Positions 1 to 11,829 are shown, numbered from the stretch's first letter. The stretch: 38,755 bases of DNA from Burkholderiaceae bacterium (GCA_022702125.1 JAKOND010000255.1:1-38755); one strand, 5' to 3'. The notes: generated by a model not told the origin, from the sequence alone. Numbers and translations: made by a program.

Positions 1-306
1 CTCAACACCGAGAACCTGCACAAGGGCCGGCACATCGCCAAGTCATCCGGCGCGCGGGAGTACTCGTCGCCGGCCATCTCGGTGCTCGACCGGCTGCTGG
101 CCGCGGGCGCCGCGCAGGGCGTGTTCCGCACCGGCGTCCGGGCGCGCGACCTCTACCTGCTCATCGCCTCGATGGGCTACTTCTACCAGTCCAACCGCTA
201 CACGCTGTCGGCCTTCCTCGGCGAGCCCGTCGGCCGCGCGGAGGATGCCGCGCGCTGGGACGATTTCATGATCGACGTGGTCATGCGCACCGTCGCCCCG
301 GACTGA
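1..306 (+). CDS. TetR-family transcriptional regulator, C-terminal part (5' truncated by window edge)
   Basis: The frame is open from base 1 to the TGA at 304-306, giving 101 codons with no N-terminus. The residues form an all-helical ligand-binding domain typical of TetR repressors: an ENLHKGRH stretch, then LDRLLAAGAAQGVFR, then LYLLIASMGYFYQSNRYTLS. The DNA-binding helix-turn-helix lies upstream of the window. It is followed after 42 bases by the enamidase-like gene on the same strand, so it may control that gene; this is inference from position. The C-terminal domain resembles regulators of the NicS/RutR type, but I cannot assign the ligand. Confidence 0.8.
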   Translation, partial: LNTENLHKGRHIAKSSGAREYSSPAISVLDRLLAAGAAQGVFRTGVRARDLYLLIASMGYFYQSNRYTLSAFLGEPVGRAEDAARWDDFMIDVVMRTVAPD

Positions 307-348
307 CCCGACCGTTCCCCCACCCACCGATCCCCACGGAGAAGAACC

Positions 349-1545
349 ATGGCAGAAATCGCCGCAAGCGCCACGTCCGGCAAGGTCGTGATCCACCACA
401 TCGGCCTGCTGCTGTCGGGCGACATCGACCGGCCGATCCTCGACGCCGACACCATCGTCGTGCAGGACGGCAGGATCGCCGCCGTCGGCAAATACGCGGA
501 CTGCGACACCGGGGGCGCGCGCACCGTGGTGGACGCGCGCGGCACCGCCGTCGCGCCCGGCCTGATCGACAGCCACGTGCACCCGGTCTTCGGCGACTGG
601 ACGCCGCGCCAGAACCAGATCGGCTGGATCGACTCCACCATGCACGGCGGCGTCACCACCATGGTCTCGGCCGGCGAGGTGCACCTGCCCGGGCGGCCCA
701 AGGACATCGTCGGGCTCAAGGCGCTGGCCATCACCGCGCAGCGCGCCTTCGACAACTTCCGCCCCGGCGGCGTCAAGGTGCACGCCGGCGCGCCGGTGAT
801 CGAGCAGGGCATGGTCGAGCAGGACTTCAAGGACCTGGCCGACGGCGGCGTGCGGCTGCTCGGCGAGATCGGCCTGGGCTCGGTCAAGGCCGGCTACGAG
901 GCCAGGCAGATGGTCGAATGGGCGCGCAAGTACGGCATCCGCAGCACCATCCACACCGGCGGGCCGTCCATCCCCGGCTCGGGCCTGATCGACAAGGACG
1001 TGGTGCTGGAGGCCGACGCCGACGTGATCGGCCACATCAACGGCGGCCACACCGCGCTGCCCTGGAAGCACGTCTGCGAACTGTGCGAGAAATCGTCGCG
1101 CGCCATCGAGATCGTGCACAACGGCAACGAGAAGATCGCCATCGAGGCCGCGCGCGCCGCGCTGGACCTGAAGTGCCCGCACCGCGTGATCCTGGGCACC
1201 GACGGGCCGGCCGGCTCGGGCGTGCAGCCGCTGGGCATCCTGCGCATGATCGCCCTGCTGTCGAGCCTGGGCGGCATCGCGCCGGAGCTGGTCTTCTGCT
1301 TCGCCACCGGCAACACCGCCAAGATCCGGGGCCTGGACTGCGGGCTGGTCGAGGTCGGCCGCGCGGCCGACTTCGTGTTCATGGACCGCGCGCAGCACAC
1401 CGCCGGCGCCACGCTGCTGGAGAGCGTCGCGCTCGGCGACCTGCCGGGCGTGGGCATGGTCATGATCGACGGCCTGGTGCGCTGCGGCCGCAGCCGCAAC
1501 ACGCCGCCGGCCATCGAGATCCCGGTGGCGACGACCGCGCATTGA
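349..1545 (+). CDS. Enamidase-like amidohydrolase (Ena homologue)
   Basis: A 398-residue metal-dependent hydrolase of the amidohydrolase superfamily. Candidate metal ligands are all present: HVH at His76/His78, Glu173 in LGEIGLGS, His202 in IHTGG, His229/His234 in GHINGGHT, and Asp285 in GTDGPAGSG. Several stretches match what I remember of Eubacterium barkeri enamidase, which opens 1,4,5,6-tetrahydro-6-oxonicotinate in nicotinate fermentation: HGGVTTMVSAG, PGRPKD, HTGGPSIPGS and the C-terminal SRNTPPA. No signal peptide, so cytoplasmic. The ATG at 349 has a good ribosome site (GGAGAAG) about 8 bases upstream. The family is clear; the exact cyclic amide or enamine substrate is not, because no other nicotinate genes are visible here. 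Confidence 0.85.
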   Translation: MAEIAASATSGKVVIHHIGLLLSGDIDRPILDADTIVVQDGRIAAVGKYADCDTGGARTVVDARGTAVAPGLIDSHVHPVFGDWTPRQNQIGWIDSTMHGGVTTMVSAGEVHLPGRPKDIVGLKALAITAQRAFDNFRPGGVKVHAGAPVIEQGMVEQDFKDLADGGVRLLGEIGLGSVKAGYEARQMVEWARKYGIRSTIHTGGPSIPGSGLIDKDVVLEADADVIGHINGGHTALPWKHVCELCEKSSRAIEIVHNGNEKIAIEAARAALDLKCPHRVILGTDGPAGSGVQPLGILRMIALLSSLGGIAPELVFCFATGNTAKIRGLDCGLVEVGRAADFVFMDRAQHTAGATLLESVALGDLPGVGMVMIDGLVRCGRSRNTPPAIEIPVATTAH

Positions 1546-1546
1546 G

Positions 1547-1568
1547 GCCCGGCGCCGCCCGCCCGGGC
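1547..1568. terminator. GC-rich hairpin between convergent genes
   Basis: GCCCGG at 1547-1552 pairs with CCGGGC at 1563-1568 across a 10-base loop, in the 27-base gap between the stops of the enamidase-like gene and the chemotaxis receptor. There is no T-tract on either side, so this is at best a weak bidirectional terminator. Confidence 0.25.
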
Positions 1569-1572
1569 GCGC

Positions 1573-3549
1573 TCAAGCGGGCTGCATGCCCAGGCGCGGG
1601 GGAGCGGCGGGCGCGCCGGCGCCGTCCCGGCCGAGGCGGAACACCGCCACCGCCTGCACCAGTTGGTGCGCCTGGCCGCTGAGGCTGTTGGCCGCCGCCG
1701 CGCTCTCCTCCACCAGCGCGGCGTTCTGCTGCGTGGTGGTGTCCATCTGCGTCACGGCCTCGCCGACCTGCGCGATGCCGGTGCTCTGTTCGGTCGTCGC
1801 GGCGCTGATGCGGCCGACGATGTCGTTCACCCGGCGGATTGCGGTGACGATCTCCTCCATGGTGCTGCCCGCCTGGTCGGCCAGCTGCGTGCCCCGGCCC
1901 ACCTGGCCCACGCTGGCGGTGATGAGGGCCTTGATCTCCTTGGCCGCATCGGCGCTGCGCTGCGCCAGGCTGCGCACTTCGCTCGCCACCACCGCGAAAC
2001 CCCGGCCCTGCTCGCCCGCGCGGGCGGCTTCCACCGCCGCGTTGAGCGCGAGGATGTTGGTCTGGAAGGCGATGCCGTCGATCACGCCGATGATGTCGGC
2101 GATGCGGCCCGAGCTGGTGTGGATGCCCTGCATGGTCTGCACCACCTGCTGCACCACCACCCCGCCCTGCGTGGCCACGCTGGCCGCGTCGCGCGCCAGT
2201 TCGCTGGCCTGGCGGGCGCCGTCGGCGTTCTGCTGCACGGTCGAACCCAGCTGCTCCATCGAGGCGGCGGTCTGCTGCAGCGCGCTCGCCTGCTCCTCGG
2301 TGCGCTGGCTCAGGTCGGCGTTGCCCTGGGCGATCTGCGCGCTGGCCGTCGCCACGCTCTCGGAGTTCTGGCGCACGGAGCCGACGACGGCGCTCAGCTG
2401 CAACGTCATGCCCTGCATCGCGGTCAGCAGGCGCGCCACCTCGTCGCGGCCCTGCGGCCGCACCCGCACCGTCAGGTCGCCGGCCGCCACGGCCTCGCTC
2501 AGGCGCACCGCGCTGTCCAGCGCGCGGGTCGTGGTGCGCGTGACCATCACCATCACCCAGAGGGCCGCCGCCGCCAGCGCCGTGAGCAGCGCGCCCAGCC
2601 ACAGCAGGGTGTTGCGCAGGCTGGCGATCTGGGCGTCGAGCGAGGAACGCAGCAGATCGAACGAAGCGTTCACCAGGCCGAACTGGGTGTCGATGACGCG
2701 GGTCATCCGCGCCACCCACTCGGGGGCCGGCATGCTCAGCGCATCGGTCTGGATGATGGCCTCGTCGGCCAGCTTGAAGCCGTCCTCGGCGGCGGCCAGC
2801 GCCGCGACGCGCGCGCGCTCGACCTCGGCGGGCAGGCCGCCCTGCCCGGCCGCCAGCTCCATCGACTTGCGGGCGTTCCGGTAGTACTGTCGCGCGCGGT
2901 CCGCCAGGGCGTCGATGCGGGCGCGGTCCTCGGGCGAGGCCTCGCCGCGTCCGAGCGCCACGGCGCCCCGCGCGCGCATCTGGCCCAGCGACTCCGTCAG
3001 GCGCGGCAGATCGCCCAGCACGGCGCGCTGCATGTAGAAGGTCGCGGCATCGGGGTCCAGCGCCAGTCCGGAGCTGTTCGACACGTCGTCCATCAGGTCC
3101 AGCTCCCGGGCGATCAGCTCGGCATGCCGCTGGTTGCTCTGCAGGCCGTCGAGGGTCTTGCCGGCCACGCTGGCGGCGAGTGCCCGCCAGTCGCCGGCGA
3201 TGCGTTCGATGCGTTCGGGCAGCGCGCGGTCCGCCAGGGGCGCGAGCGCGCGCTGCACGCGTGCCAGCGTGGCATCCACTTCCTTCTGGCGCTCCAGGCG
3301 GGTGCCCGCCACCGTGTCGGAGCCGCTCAGCAGGGCCGCCGACAGGCCGCGGTGCTGCTGGGTCTGCTGCAGCAGGCGCAGCAGCTCGACGCTGGGCTCC
3401 AGGCCCTGCTGCTCCCGCTGCGCGATACGGAGCTTGCCGAGATCGGTGGTCAGCAGGACGGCGGTGGGAACGACGAACAGCGCGAAGGCCAGGGCGCCGA
3501 TGAGCATGAACTTCTGCGAGAAACGGAGATGGGCGATCCAGGCGGTCAT
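1573..3549 (-). CDS. Methyl-accepting chemotaxis protein with NIT-like sensor domain
   Basis: A 658-residue chemoreceptor. A first membrane helix lies near residues 13-35. The periplasmic part contains an [20 protein letters not shown]...[11 protein letters not shown] pattern resembling the nitrate/nitrite-sensing (NIT) domain. A second membrane helix (about 303-328) is followed by HAMP and a long coiled-coil signalling domain. Its hairpin tip ([20 protein letters not shown]...[19 protein letters not shown]) binds CheA/CheW. There is no NWETF-type C-terminal tail for CheR/CheB docking. I chose the ATG at 3549 over an upstream GTG at 3600 because the hydrophobic helix follows at the usual distance; neither start has a strong ribosome site. 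It is transcribed alone. The ligand is unknown; nitrate or nitrite is only suggested by the fold. Confidence 0.9.
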   Translation of the reverse strand: MTAWIAHLRFSQKFMLIGALAFALFVVPTAVLLTTDLGKLRIAQREQQGLEPSVELLRLLQQTQQHRGLSAALLSGSDTVAGTRLERQKEVDATLARVQRALAPLADRALPERIERIAGDWRALAASVAGKTLDGLQSNQRHAELIARELDLMDDVSNSSGLALDPDAATFYMQRAVLGDLPRLTESLGQMRARGAVALGRGEASPEDRARIDALADRARQYYRNARKSMELAAGQGGLPAEVERARVAALAAAEDGFKLADEAIIQTDALSMPAPEWVARMTRVIDTQFGLVNASFDLLRSSLDAQIASLRNTLLWLGALLTALAAAALWVMVMVTRTTTRALDSAVRLSEAVAAGDLTVRVRPQGRDEVARLLTAMQGMTLQLSAVVGSVRQNSESVATASAQIAQGNADLSQRTEEQASALQQTAASMEQLGSTVQQNADGARQASELARDAASVATQGGVVVQQVVQTMQGIHTSSGRIADIIGVIDGIAFQTNILALNAAVEAARAGEQGRGFAVVASEVRSLAQRSADAAKEIKALITASVGQVGRGTQLADQAGSTMEEIVTAIRRVNDIVGRISAATTEQSTGIAQVGEAVTQMDTTTQQNAALVEESAAAANSLSGQAHQLVQAVAVFRLGRDGAGAPAAPPRLGMQPA

Positions 3550-3671
3550 AAATGAACGTAGCAAGGGTTTTGGAGCATTGACTCGAATTACCGAAAGCAC
3601 CGGGCCGGATCACGCACCCCAAAAGGGCAAAAACCACCTTTCCGGCACCATGTCAGTGCATTTGCGGGCAA

Positions 3672-3698
3672 TTCTATGCACGCATCTTGTTACTTTTA
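3672..3698 (-). promoter_or_regulatory. Possible sigma-28 (FliA) promoter of the chemoreceptor
   Basis: On the minus strand TAAA (3698-3695), 15 bases, then GCATAGAA (3679-3672) partly matches the flagellar sigma-28 pattern TAAA-N15-GCCGATAA; five of eight -10 positions agree. It lies 123 bases upstream of the receptor start. The family is often FliA-controlled, but the match is weak. Confidence 0.2.
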
Positions 3699-3780
3699 CT
3701 GAATTGCGGCTAAGACCTACACATGACCTGCTCAATCAGGCGGGTTGCACTGGCTGGATCGCCCCAAACGCATCCATTTT

Positions 3781-3796
3781 GTTGTTTTTAAACAAC
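3781..3796. promoter_or_regulatory. AT-rich inverted repeat upstream of chemoreceptor
   Basis: GTTGTTT and AAACAAC form perfect 7-base arms around TT, with outer GCAT/ATGC arms further out (3770-3773, 3803-3806). It sits in an AT-rich patch between the stop of the YihY gene and the receptor promoter. No T-run follows on the minus strand, so an operator fits better than a terminator. Confidence 0.35.
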
Positions 3797-3834
3797 CTTT
3801 TGAATGCAACAGATGTATGCAAAGGACCGTTCGG

Positions 3835-4914
3835 TCAAACGCCCGGATCGGGCCGGGCGATGCCGTCGCTCGCCAGCGCGGCTTCCAATGCCTCCTGCCG
3901 CTGCAGGCGTTCCTCGCGGCGGCGCGCGGATTCGTCGGCCGCATCGGAGAAGGCCCGCGCGCAGCCCGCGCCGAAGAGCAGGATCGCCGCCGAGAAATAG
4001 ATCCACATCAGCAGCACCACCAGCGAGCCGGCCGCGCCGTAGGCCGACACCACCGCCGCGGTGGACAGGTAGTACGCCATCCCGTGCTTGCCGAGCGCGA
4101 ACAGCAGCGCGCCCACCGCGCCGCCCATCACCAGGTAGCGCAGCGAGGGTTTCACGCCGCCCGACAGCCGCATCAGCGCCGCGAACAGCGCGGTGGCGAA
4201 ACCGAAGGCGACCAGTTCGTTGAGCACCCGCAGCAGCATTTCCATCGGAATCCAGCGGCCGGCCCAGCCCGAGACCACGTTGAGCGCGGTGGTGATCACC
4301 AGCGACACCAGCAGCAGGAAGCCGAAGGCCAGGATGTAGGCCACGCCGCGCAGCCGCAGCGAAGCGGTGTGCCACCAGGGCGTCTCGGGGATCGGGCCCT
4401 TGCCGCTGTACCAGATGCGCTCGAAGGACGACTGCAGTTCGGCGAACACGCCGGTCGCCCCCGAGAGCAGCAGGCCGAAGGCGATCAGCGAGGCCACCAT
4501 GCCCTCGGTGGGCTGCTGGGTGCTGTCGAGGGCCTGGCGGACCACGTCCGCCCCCTGCTGCCCGACCACCGCGGCGATCTGCTGCACCAGGTTGTTTTCG
4601 AGGTAGGCCTCGTCGATCCACCAGCCAAGCACCGCCACCAGCAGCACCAGCATCGGGGCCAGGCTGAGGATGCCGTAGAAGGACATGGCCGCGCTCATGC
4701 GCAATCCGTCCGCTTCGGTCCACAGGAGGACCGCGCGGTAGAAGGGCATGAACGGGTGCAGCAGCGCGGTGGCGAACGACTTGGCGCGCGCCGCCGGCGA
4801 GGGGACCGTGGCGGGCCGCCGGGCGCCGGAATCGCCGCCTGCGGGGGAGGCGTTGCTGTCGGGCAGGCCGGAGGACATCGCGGCCGAAGGGCGAAGGGAA
4901 GACGGGACAACCAT
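3835..4914 (-). CDS. YihY/BrkB-family inner-membrane protein
   Basis: A 359-residue integral membrane protein of the YihY/virulence factor BrkB family, formerly misnamed ribonuclease BN. After a cytoplasmic Pro/Ala-rich N-terminus of about 50 residues come the family hallmarks: AAMSFYGILSLAPMLVLLVAVLGWW, then LSGATGVFAELQSSFERIW, then four more hydrophobic segments, ending in LVVLLMWIYFSAAILLFGAGCARAF and a charged tail. About six membrane helices. An alternative ATG lies at 4878. The biochemical function of the family is unresolved. It is on the same strand as its neighbours but separated by 83 bases from the glycine-zipper gene, so co-transcription is possible but not shown. Confidence 0.88.
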   Translation of the reverse strand: MVVPSSLRPSAAMSSGLPDSNASPAGGDSGARRPATVPSPAARAKSFATALLHPFMPFYRAVLLWTEADGLRMSAAMSFYGILSLAPMLVLLVAVLGWWIDEAYLENNLVQQIAAVVGQQGADVVRQALDSTQQPTEGMVASLIAFGLLLSGATGVFAELQSSFERIWYSGKGPIPETPWWHTASLRLRGVAYILAFGFLLLVSLVITTALNVVSGWAGRWIPMEMLLRVLNELVAFGFATALFAALMRLSGGVKPSLRYLVMGGAVGALLFALGKHGMAYYLSTAAVVSAYGAAGSLVVLLMWIYFSAAILLFGAGCARAFSDAADESARRREERLQRQEALEAALASDGIARPDPGV

Positions 4915-4997
4915 CCCCTCAGCCTACCGCGTCGGCGGCCGGGCGCTATCGCCCCATGCCGCAGCGGCGCGTAGGCGCGCTTCCCATCGCCGGCGGG

Positions 4998-5909
4998 TCA
5001 GCCGCGGGTGTAGACCATGCCCGGCTGCGACGGCGCGGCATAGCCGCCATCGCTGCCGGGGCGCTCCGTCGATGCCGCGTGCAGCACGTTGCCCTCGATC
5101 CGCACCGGCGTGCCGACCGCCATCGGCTGGGCCTGGTGGAAGCTGCGGACATTGCCGTTGTCCATGCGCACCCGCACCTGGTAGGTGGTCGTGGTGCGCA
5201 GGTGCTGCTCGACGGTGTTGCCGGCGAAGCCGCCGCCCACCGCGCCCAGCACGGTGGCGACGGTCCGGCCGTTGCCCTTGCCGATCTGGTTGCCCAGCAG
5301 TCCGCCGAGCACCCCCCCGGCCACCGTGCCGATGCCGACGCCCGCGACGTTCGGCGTTTCGGTCTGCTGCACCACCGGCTGCACCGATTCGACCCGGCCG
5401 CAGCTCTGGCACACGGCCGCGCGGTAGGTCGGCTGGGACACGGGGTAGGGCTGGGCCGACGGATAGCCGTAGTCGGGCGTGCGGGTGCTGGCGACCGGGC
5501 GGGACGTCGCCGACGGGTGCGGGACCGCCGGCACGGAAGCGACGGCGCGCGGAGCGTCGGGATTCAGGGGCAGGCGCGCCACGGCCGCGGCCTTGTCCGC
5601 ATCGGCGATCGTCGCCGGCCCGGTGGCGCGGCCCGCCAGCGTCGGCACCGTCGCGGCCTCCGCGGGGGCGGACGGCGCGGCCGCGGAAGCCGCGAGGGCC
5701 GACTGCCGGCCCTGCTGGTAGAGCAGCGTGCCGCCCAGCGCGGCCACCGCCAGCGTCAGGCCGCCGACCGCGCCCCACAGCAGGCGCGGCGTCCGCTCCG
5801 GCGCGGACGGGGCCCGGCGGGCATGCACGTAGGGATTGGCGTCCGCTTCGGTCGCGAATGCGTCGTCGGCCCGGGCGGAACGGGGCACCGAATGGTCTGG
5901 CGATTGCAT
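4998..5909 (-). CDS. Glycine-zipper 2TM-domain envelope protein
   Basis: A 303-residue protein with a cytoplasmic N-terminus, one membrane anchor (about residues 43-64), a Pro/Ala-rich linker, a CQSC cysteine pair (AVCQSCGRVESV) and a glycine-zipper segment near 190-230 (GIGTVAGGVLGGLLGNQIG ... GAVGGGFAGNTVE). After the zipper comes a beta-rich tail (YQVRVRMDNGNVRSF). The zipper and tail resemble SlyB/Rickettsia 17-kDa-type domains, but here they sit on an inner-membrane anchor rather than a lipoprotein signal. The start at 5909 has a strong ribosome site (AAGGAG, 6 bases upstream). Likely a periplasm-facing envelope protein; its precise role is unknown. Confidence 0.8.
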   Translation of the reverse strand: MQSPDHSVPRSARADDAFATEADANPYVHARRAPSAPERTPRLLWGAVGGLTLAVAALGGTLLYQQGRQSALAASAAAPSAPAEAATVPTLAGRATGPATIADADKAAAVARLPLNPDAPRAVASVPAVPHPSATSRPVASTRTPDYGYPSAQPYPVSQPTYRAAVCQSCGRVESVQPVVQQTETPNVAGVGIGTVAGGVLGGLLGNQIGKGNGRTVATVLGAVGGGFAGNTVEQHLRTTTTYQVRVRMDNGNVRSFHQAQPMAVGTPVRIEGNVLHAASTERPGSDGGYAAPSQPGMVYTRG

Positions 5910-6076
5910 GGACTGCTCCTTCGTGAAGTGTTCCAGCGCATAACGCGGGAATCGATCTGGTGGAAGACATTAGCGCCCCCACCGCATGGCTTCCGAAGGT
6001 AAGCACCGATTGCAAATGACGGACAAAGCCTTTGTAAGGCCGGGTAAGACTTGCGGCGCGGTCCCGCCCCGCCGCC

Positions 6077-8860
<2,784 letters not shown>

Positions 8861-8991
8861 GGCGGATGCGCCGGTGGGGCGGCGGGCAGGAATTCGGGCG
8901 GCGGGGCCACCCCCGCACGGGGAGGCCGGATTCTAGTTCCGCCCGTCCCGCGCGCCCCGTGCGGCCGGGCTTTGCCCGTACGCCCGCCGTG

Positions 8992-11262
8992 TCAGCCGGC
9001 GCGGCCCATGGCGGGGTCGGACACCGAATCCCGGCCGGTCTCGATGCGGCCCGCGAAGCGGCGCACGAAGGCCGGCGCGGTGCTGCAGCCCACGACGAAG
9101 TCGTACCAGTTGCCGCTGTCGCCCACCGGCCAGGCCAGCTCCTCCACTGCGCCCGGCTCGACGCTGCGCGTCCACGGGCCGTCCGCGCGGTAGGCCCGCG
9201 CCTCGGCGGAGAAGGTCGCGGCGACGCTGCCGCGGTTGTGGAGCTTGACCCGCACCTGCGGCGGATCGCACAGCTCGTAGCAGACCTGGATCTCGGGGCC
9301 GCCGGCGGCCGGGTGCTGTTTCAGATCGCCGGCGAAGGCGCGGTGGTAGCCGTTGGGGCCGAGCACCCACAGGTCGTACGCGCCGCCATCGGCCGCCACG
9401 TTCCAGACGCCGCCGAGCGTCTTGCCGGACTCCACGACGTAGCGGCGCGGAATCGCGTCGAGGTGCTTCCTGTCGTAGACGTGGAACACCGCCGCGACGC
9501 CGGATGCGCCGGTGTTGGCGAACAGCAGCGTGACCGTGCCCGCGCCGGCATTGGCCTGGGCCGTGGTGTGCAGCTCGTAGGGAAGCGCGCGCGAGGGCCG
9601 CACGCCCTGGGCCTGCGCGGGCAGGGCGGCGTCGATCGCCGCGGCCGGCTGGGGCAGCTTGGCGGCCTGGACCTGCGCCGCCACCCGGGCGTCCACCGCG
9701 CCCTTGGTGGTGCGGCCCGCGAGGGTCGGCAGGGTCTCGGTGTTGGGGTTGACGAAATTGAAGCAGCCGGTCAGGTCGCCGCAGACCGCGCGGCGGTAGG
9801 CGCCGATCTGCGGCTCGGCGACGCCGAAGCGCTTTTCGAGGAAGAGCAGCGTGGAGGTGTGGTCGAACACCTGGGAGTTGACCCAGCCGCCCCGGCTCCA
9901 GGGCGACACCACCCACATCGGGACGCGGGGGCCCGGGCCGTAGGGCCTGCCGTCGGCGGCGGGCTGGCTCGGGGTGGCGGGCGGGAAGTCGTGGTACTCC
10001 ACGGCCATGTCGGCGGCGGGCAGGGTGCAGGCGCCGGCCAGGCTGCCGTCCGGGTTGCGCGAGGGCGCCGCGGGCGACGGCAGGTGGTCGAAGAAGCCGT
10101 CGTTCTCGTCGTAGTTGATCAGCAGCACCGTCTTGCTCCAGACCTCGGGGTCGGCCGTGAGCGCGTCGAGCACCTCCTGCACGTACCAGCCGCCCTGCGC
10201 CGGGCTCGACGGCCCGGGGTGCTCGCTGTAGACCGAGGGCGCGATGATCCACGACACCGCCGGCAGCGCGCCCTGGCGGATGTCCTCGCGGAAGGTTTCG
10301 AGGAAGCCCTGCGGCATGGTGTTGCCGAAGCCCTTGGCCAGCGGGCTCAGCGCGTCGTCGATCCGGGCGTCGTAGGCCGGCCCCGCCAGCCCGGCCGGCT
10401 GCGCGATGTCGGTCTTGGCGACGTACACCGGCTTGCGGTCCGCCGGCATCTTCTCGATCTCGGCGCGCCAGTGGCGGAAGCCCATCATCTCGTTGCAGCC
10501 GAAGTTGTCGACCAGGCTCTGGTAGACCTTCCACTTCACGCCGGCCTTCTCCAGGCGGTCGGCGTAGGTGGTCCAGGTCCAGCCTTCGGTCGAGGCGCCG
10601 ATGTCGTTGCCGGCGTTGAACTGGTTGTTCAGGCCCGCGACGCGGACCCTGGAGCCGTCGACGGGGCTGATGCCGTTCGGGCCGTTGGTGCCGGTCCAGT
10701 AGAAGAGCCGGTTGGCGATGGTGCCGGTGTGCATGCCGCAGTGGTAGTGGTCGCACAGCGTGAAGGCTTCCGCCAGCGCGCGCTGGAAGGGCACCTCGGC
10801 GGCCTCGTAGTAGCCCATCGACAGGGGCAGCTTGGCGTCGGGCCACCGGTCCATGCGCCCCTGGTCCCAGGCGGCCTGCGAATCCACCCAGGTGTGGGGC
10901 GTGCTGCCGGCGCGCTGCGCGTTGCCCCGGGCTTCGTCCAGCCGGTAGGGCACGTAGGTGCTGGGCGGCGAGGTCTTGCCGTAGGTCTGGTAGAAGACGT
11001 TGCGGCCGTTGGGCGTCGGGATCGGGAAGCGGTCGCCGAAGCCGCGCACGCCCTTGAAGGTGCCGAAGTAGCCGTCGAACGAGCGGTTCTCCATCATCAG
11101 CAGGACGACGTGCTGCACGTCCTGGATGGTGCCGGTGGCGTTGTGCGCCTCGATGGCCAGGGCGCGCCGGATGGCGGGCGGGAAGGCGGTGAGGGTGGCC
11201 GAAGCGGCGCCCACGCCGAGCGCGGTCGCGAGGAAGTTGCGTTTGGAGGGATCGACGGTCAT
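8992..11262 (-). CDS. Phosphocholine-specific phospholipase C (PlcN/PlcH family), Tat-exported
   Basis: A 756-residue secreted phospholipase that hydrolyses phosphatidylcholine or sphingomyelin headgroups. The N-terminus SKRNFLATALGVGAASATL is a KR variant of the twin-arginine signal. The phosphoesterase domain opens with VQHVVLLMMENRSFDGYFG, and the middle carries the INYDENDGFFDH and SPWSRGGWVNSQVFDHTS blocks of the family. Two C-terminal beta domains (DUF756 type) follow, including the RALPYELHTT start of the first. I reject starts further upstream because only the ATG at 11262 places the signal peptide at the N-terminus. The ribosome site is poor. A small lipoprotein gene lies 44 bases upstream on the same strand. 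Confidence 0.92.
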   Translation of the reverse strand: MTVDPSKRNFLATALGVGAASATLTAFPPAIRRALAIEAHNATGTIQDVQHVVLLMMENRSFDGYFGTFKGVRGFGDRFPIPTPNGRNVFYQTYGKTSPPSTYVPYRLDEARGNAQRAGSTPHTWVDSQAAWDQGRMDRWPDAKLPLSMGYYEAAEVPFQRALAEAFTLCDHYHCGMHTGTIANRLFYWTGTNGPNGISPVDGSRVRVAGLNNQFNAGNDIGASTEGWTWTTYADRLEKAGVKWKVYQSLVDNFGCNEMMGFRHWRAEIEKMPADRKPVYVAKTDIAQPAGLAGPAYDARIDDALSPLAKGFGNTMPQGFLETFREDIRQGALPAVSWIIAPSVYSEHPGPSSPAQGGWYVQEVLDALTADPEVWSKTVLLINYDENDGFFDHLPSPAAPSRNPDGSLAGACTLPAADMAVEYHDFPPATPSQPAADGRPYGPGPRVPMWVVSPWSRGGWVNSQVFDHTSTLLFLEKRFGVAEPQIGAYRRAVCGDLTGCFNFVNPNTETLPTLAGRTTKGAVDARVAAQVQAAKLPQPAAAIDAALPAQAQGVRPSRALPYELHTTAQANAGAGTVTLLFANTGASGVAAVFHVYDRKHLDAIPRRYVVESGKTLGGVWNVAADGGAYDLWVLGPNGYHRAFAGDLKQHPAAGGPEIQVCYELCDPPQVRVKLHNRGSVAATFSAEARAYRADGPWTRSVEPGAVEELAWPVGDSGNWYDFVVGCSTAPAFVRRFAGRIETGRDSVSDPAMGRAG

Positions 11263-11306
11263 TTGGAGGAATCTTTTTTGTCCGCGGGGTCCGGGAGGCG
11301 TCCGGG

Positions 11307-11489
11307 TCAGGGCCGGGGCGCGCAGTGCGTGCCCGGGCTGGCGCAGGTGGCGGGCGCCGTCGGGGAAGCGGGAACGTCGGAGCCGCCGCCGCAGCCGGTC
11401 AGCAGCAGGGCGAGGACGAGTGCGCCGGCGCCCGGCAACGGGCGGCCGATGGCGGGCAATGGCGGGTGGCGCTGCGGTGTCGTGGTCAT
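11307..11489 (-). CDS. Small putative lipoprotein
   Basis: Sixty codons. The sequence shows a positively charged start, a hydrophobic stretch (GALVLALLLTGC) ending in a lipobox with Cys33, then GGGSDVPASP and a short tail with two further cysteines (Cys49, Cys55). This is the classic layout of a small bacterial lipoprotein. Asp at position +2 after the Cys is absent (it is Gly), so outer-membrane sorting is likely by the usual rule. It lies directly upstream of the phospholipase C gene and may be co-transcribed. No strong ribosome site is visible, which lowers confidence. Confidence 0.55.
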   Translation of the reverse strand: MTTTPQRHPPLPAIGRPLPGAGALVLALLLTGCGGGSDVPASPTAPATCASPGTHCAPRP

Positions 11490-11704
11490 GGCGTCGGCGA
11501 ACCTGGGAAGCGGTGGAGCCGCGCATTCTTCCCGCCCCGTGTGGCGACGCGGTGACGCCGGCGCCCCGCGGTCCGGGCGCCCTTTCCGCCCTGCAACATG
11601 TGGCAACCCGGCGCGCGGCCGCACCCCCTAGGCTGCAGGCATCCCGGGTCGTCCGGTACGGCTGAACCCGCCAGCCTCTTCCCGCGGCACTCGAAGGATT
11701 CCCC

Positions 11705-11815
11705 ATGTTCAGACTCATCGCCCGCATCGGCACGCTCATCGGCGCCTACAAGCTCATCCGGGGCGTGCTGCGCAGCAGCAGCGGCGGCCGCGCCGCGCCG
11801 CGCCGCCCGTACTGA
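11705..11815 (+). CDS. 36-residue hypothetical basic small protein
   Basis: ATG at 11705 to TGA at 11813-11815, with an AAGGA ribosome site 6 bases upstream. The product begins MFRLIARIGTLIGAYKLIRG, an amphipathic, partly hydrophobic helix, and ends in a Ser/Gly/Arg/Pro-rich basic tail. It could associate with the membrane. It stands alone between the lipoprotein gene (opposite strand) and ureD, and is followed by a very stable hairpin. I do not recognise it. Confidence 0.5.
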   Translation: MFRLIARIGTLIGAYKLIRGVLRSSSGGRAAPRRPY

Positions 11816-11829
11816 ATCTCCGCCCGGCC

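Noticed and set aside
43-1542. Long minus-strand open frame opposite the enamidase-like gene
   Set aside because: Arg/Ala/His-rich translation with no domain, no ribosome site, and fully antisense to a clear gene; a GC-driven shadow.
8861-8991. Cobalamin or SAH riboswitch before metH
   Set aside because: The 131-base leader is too short for a cobalamin riboswitch and shows no B12-box or the conserved SAH riboswitch core.
11263-11739. N-terminal extension of phospholipase C
   Set aside because: Would bury the Tat signal about 160 residues inside the protein and overlap the lipoprotein gene in another frame.
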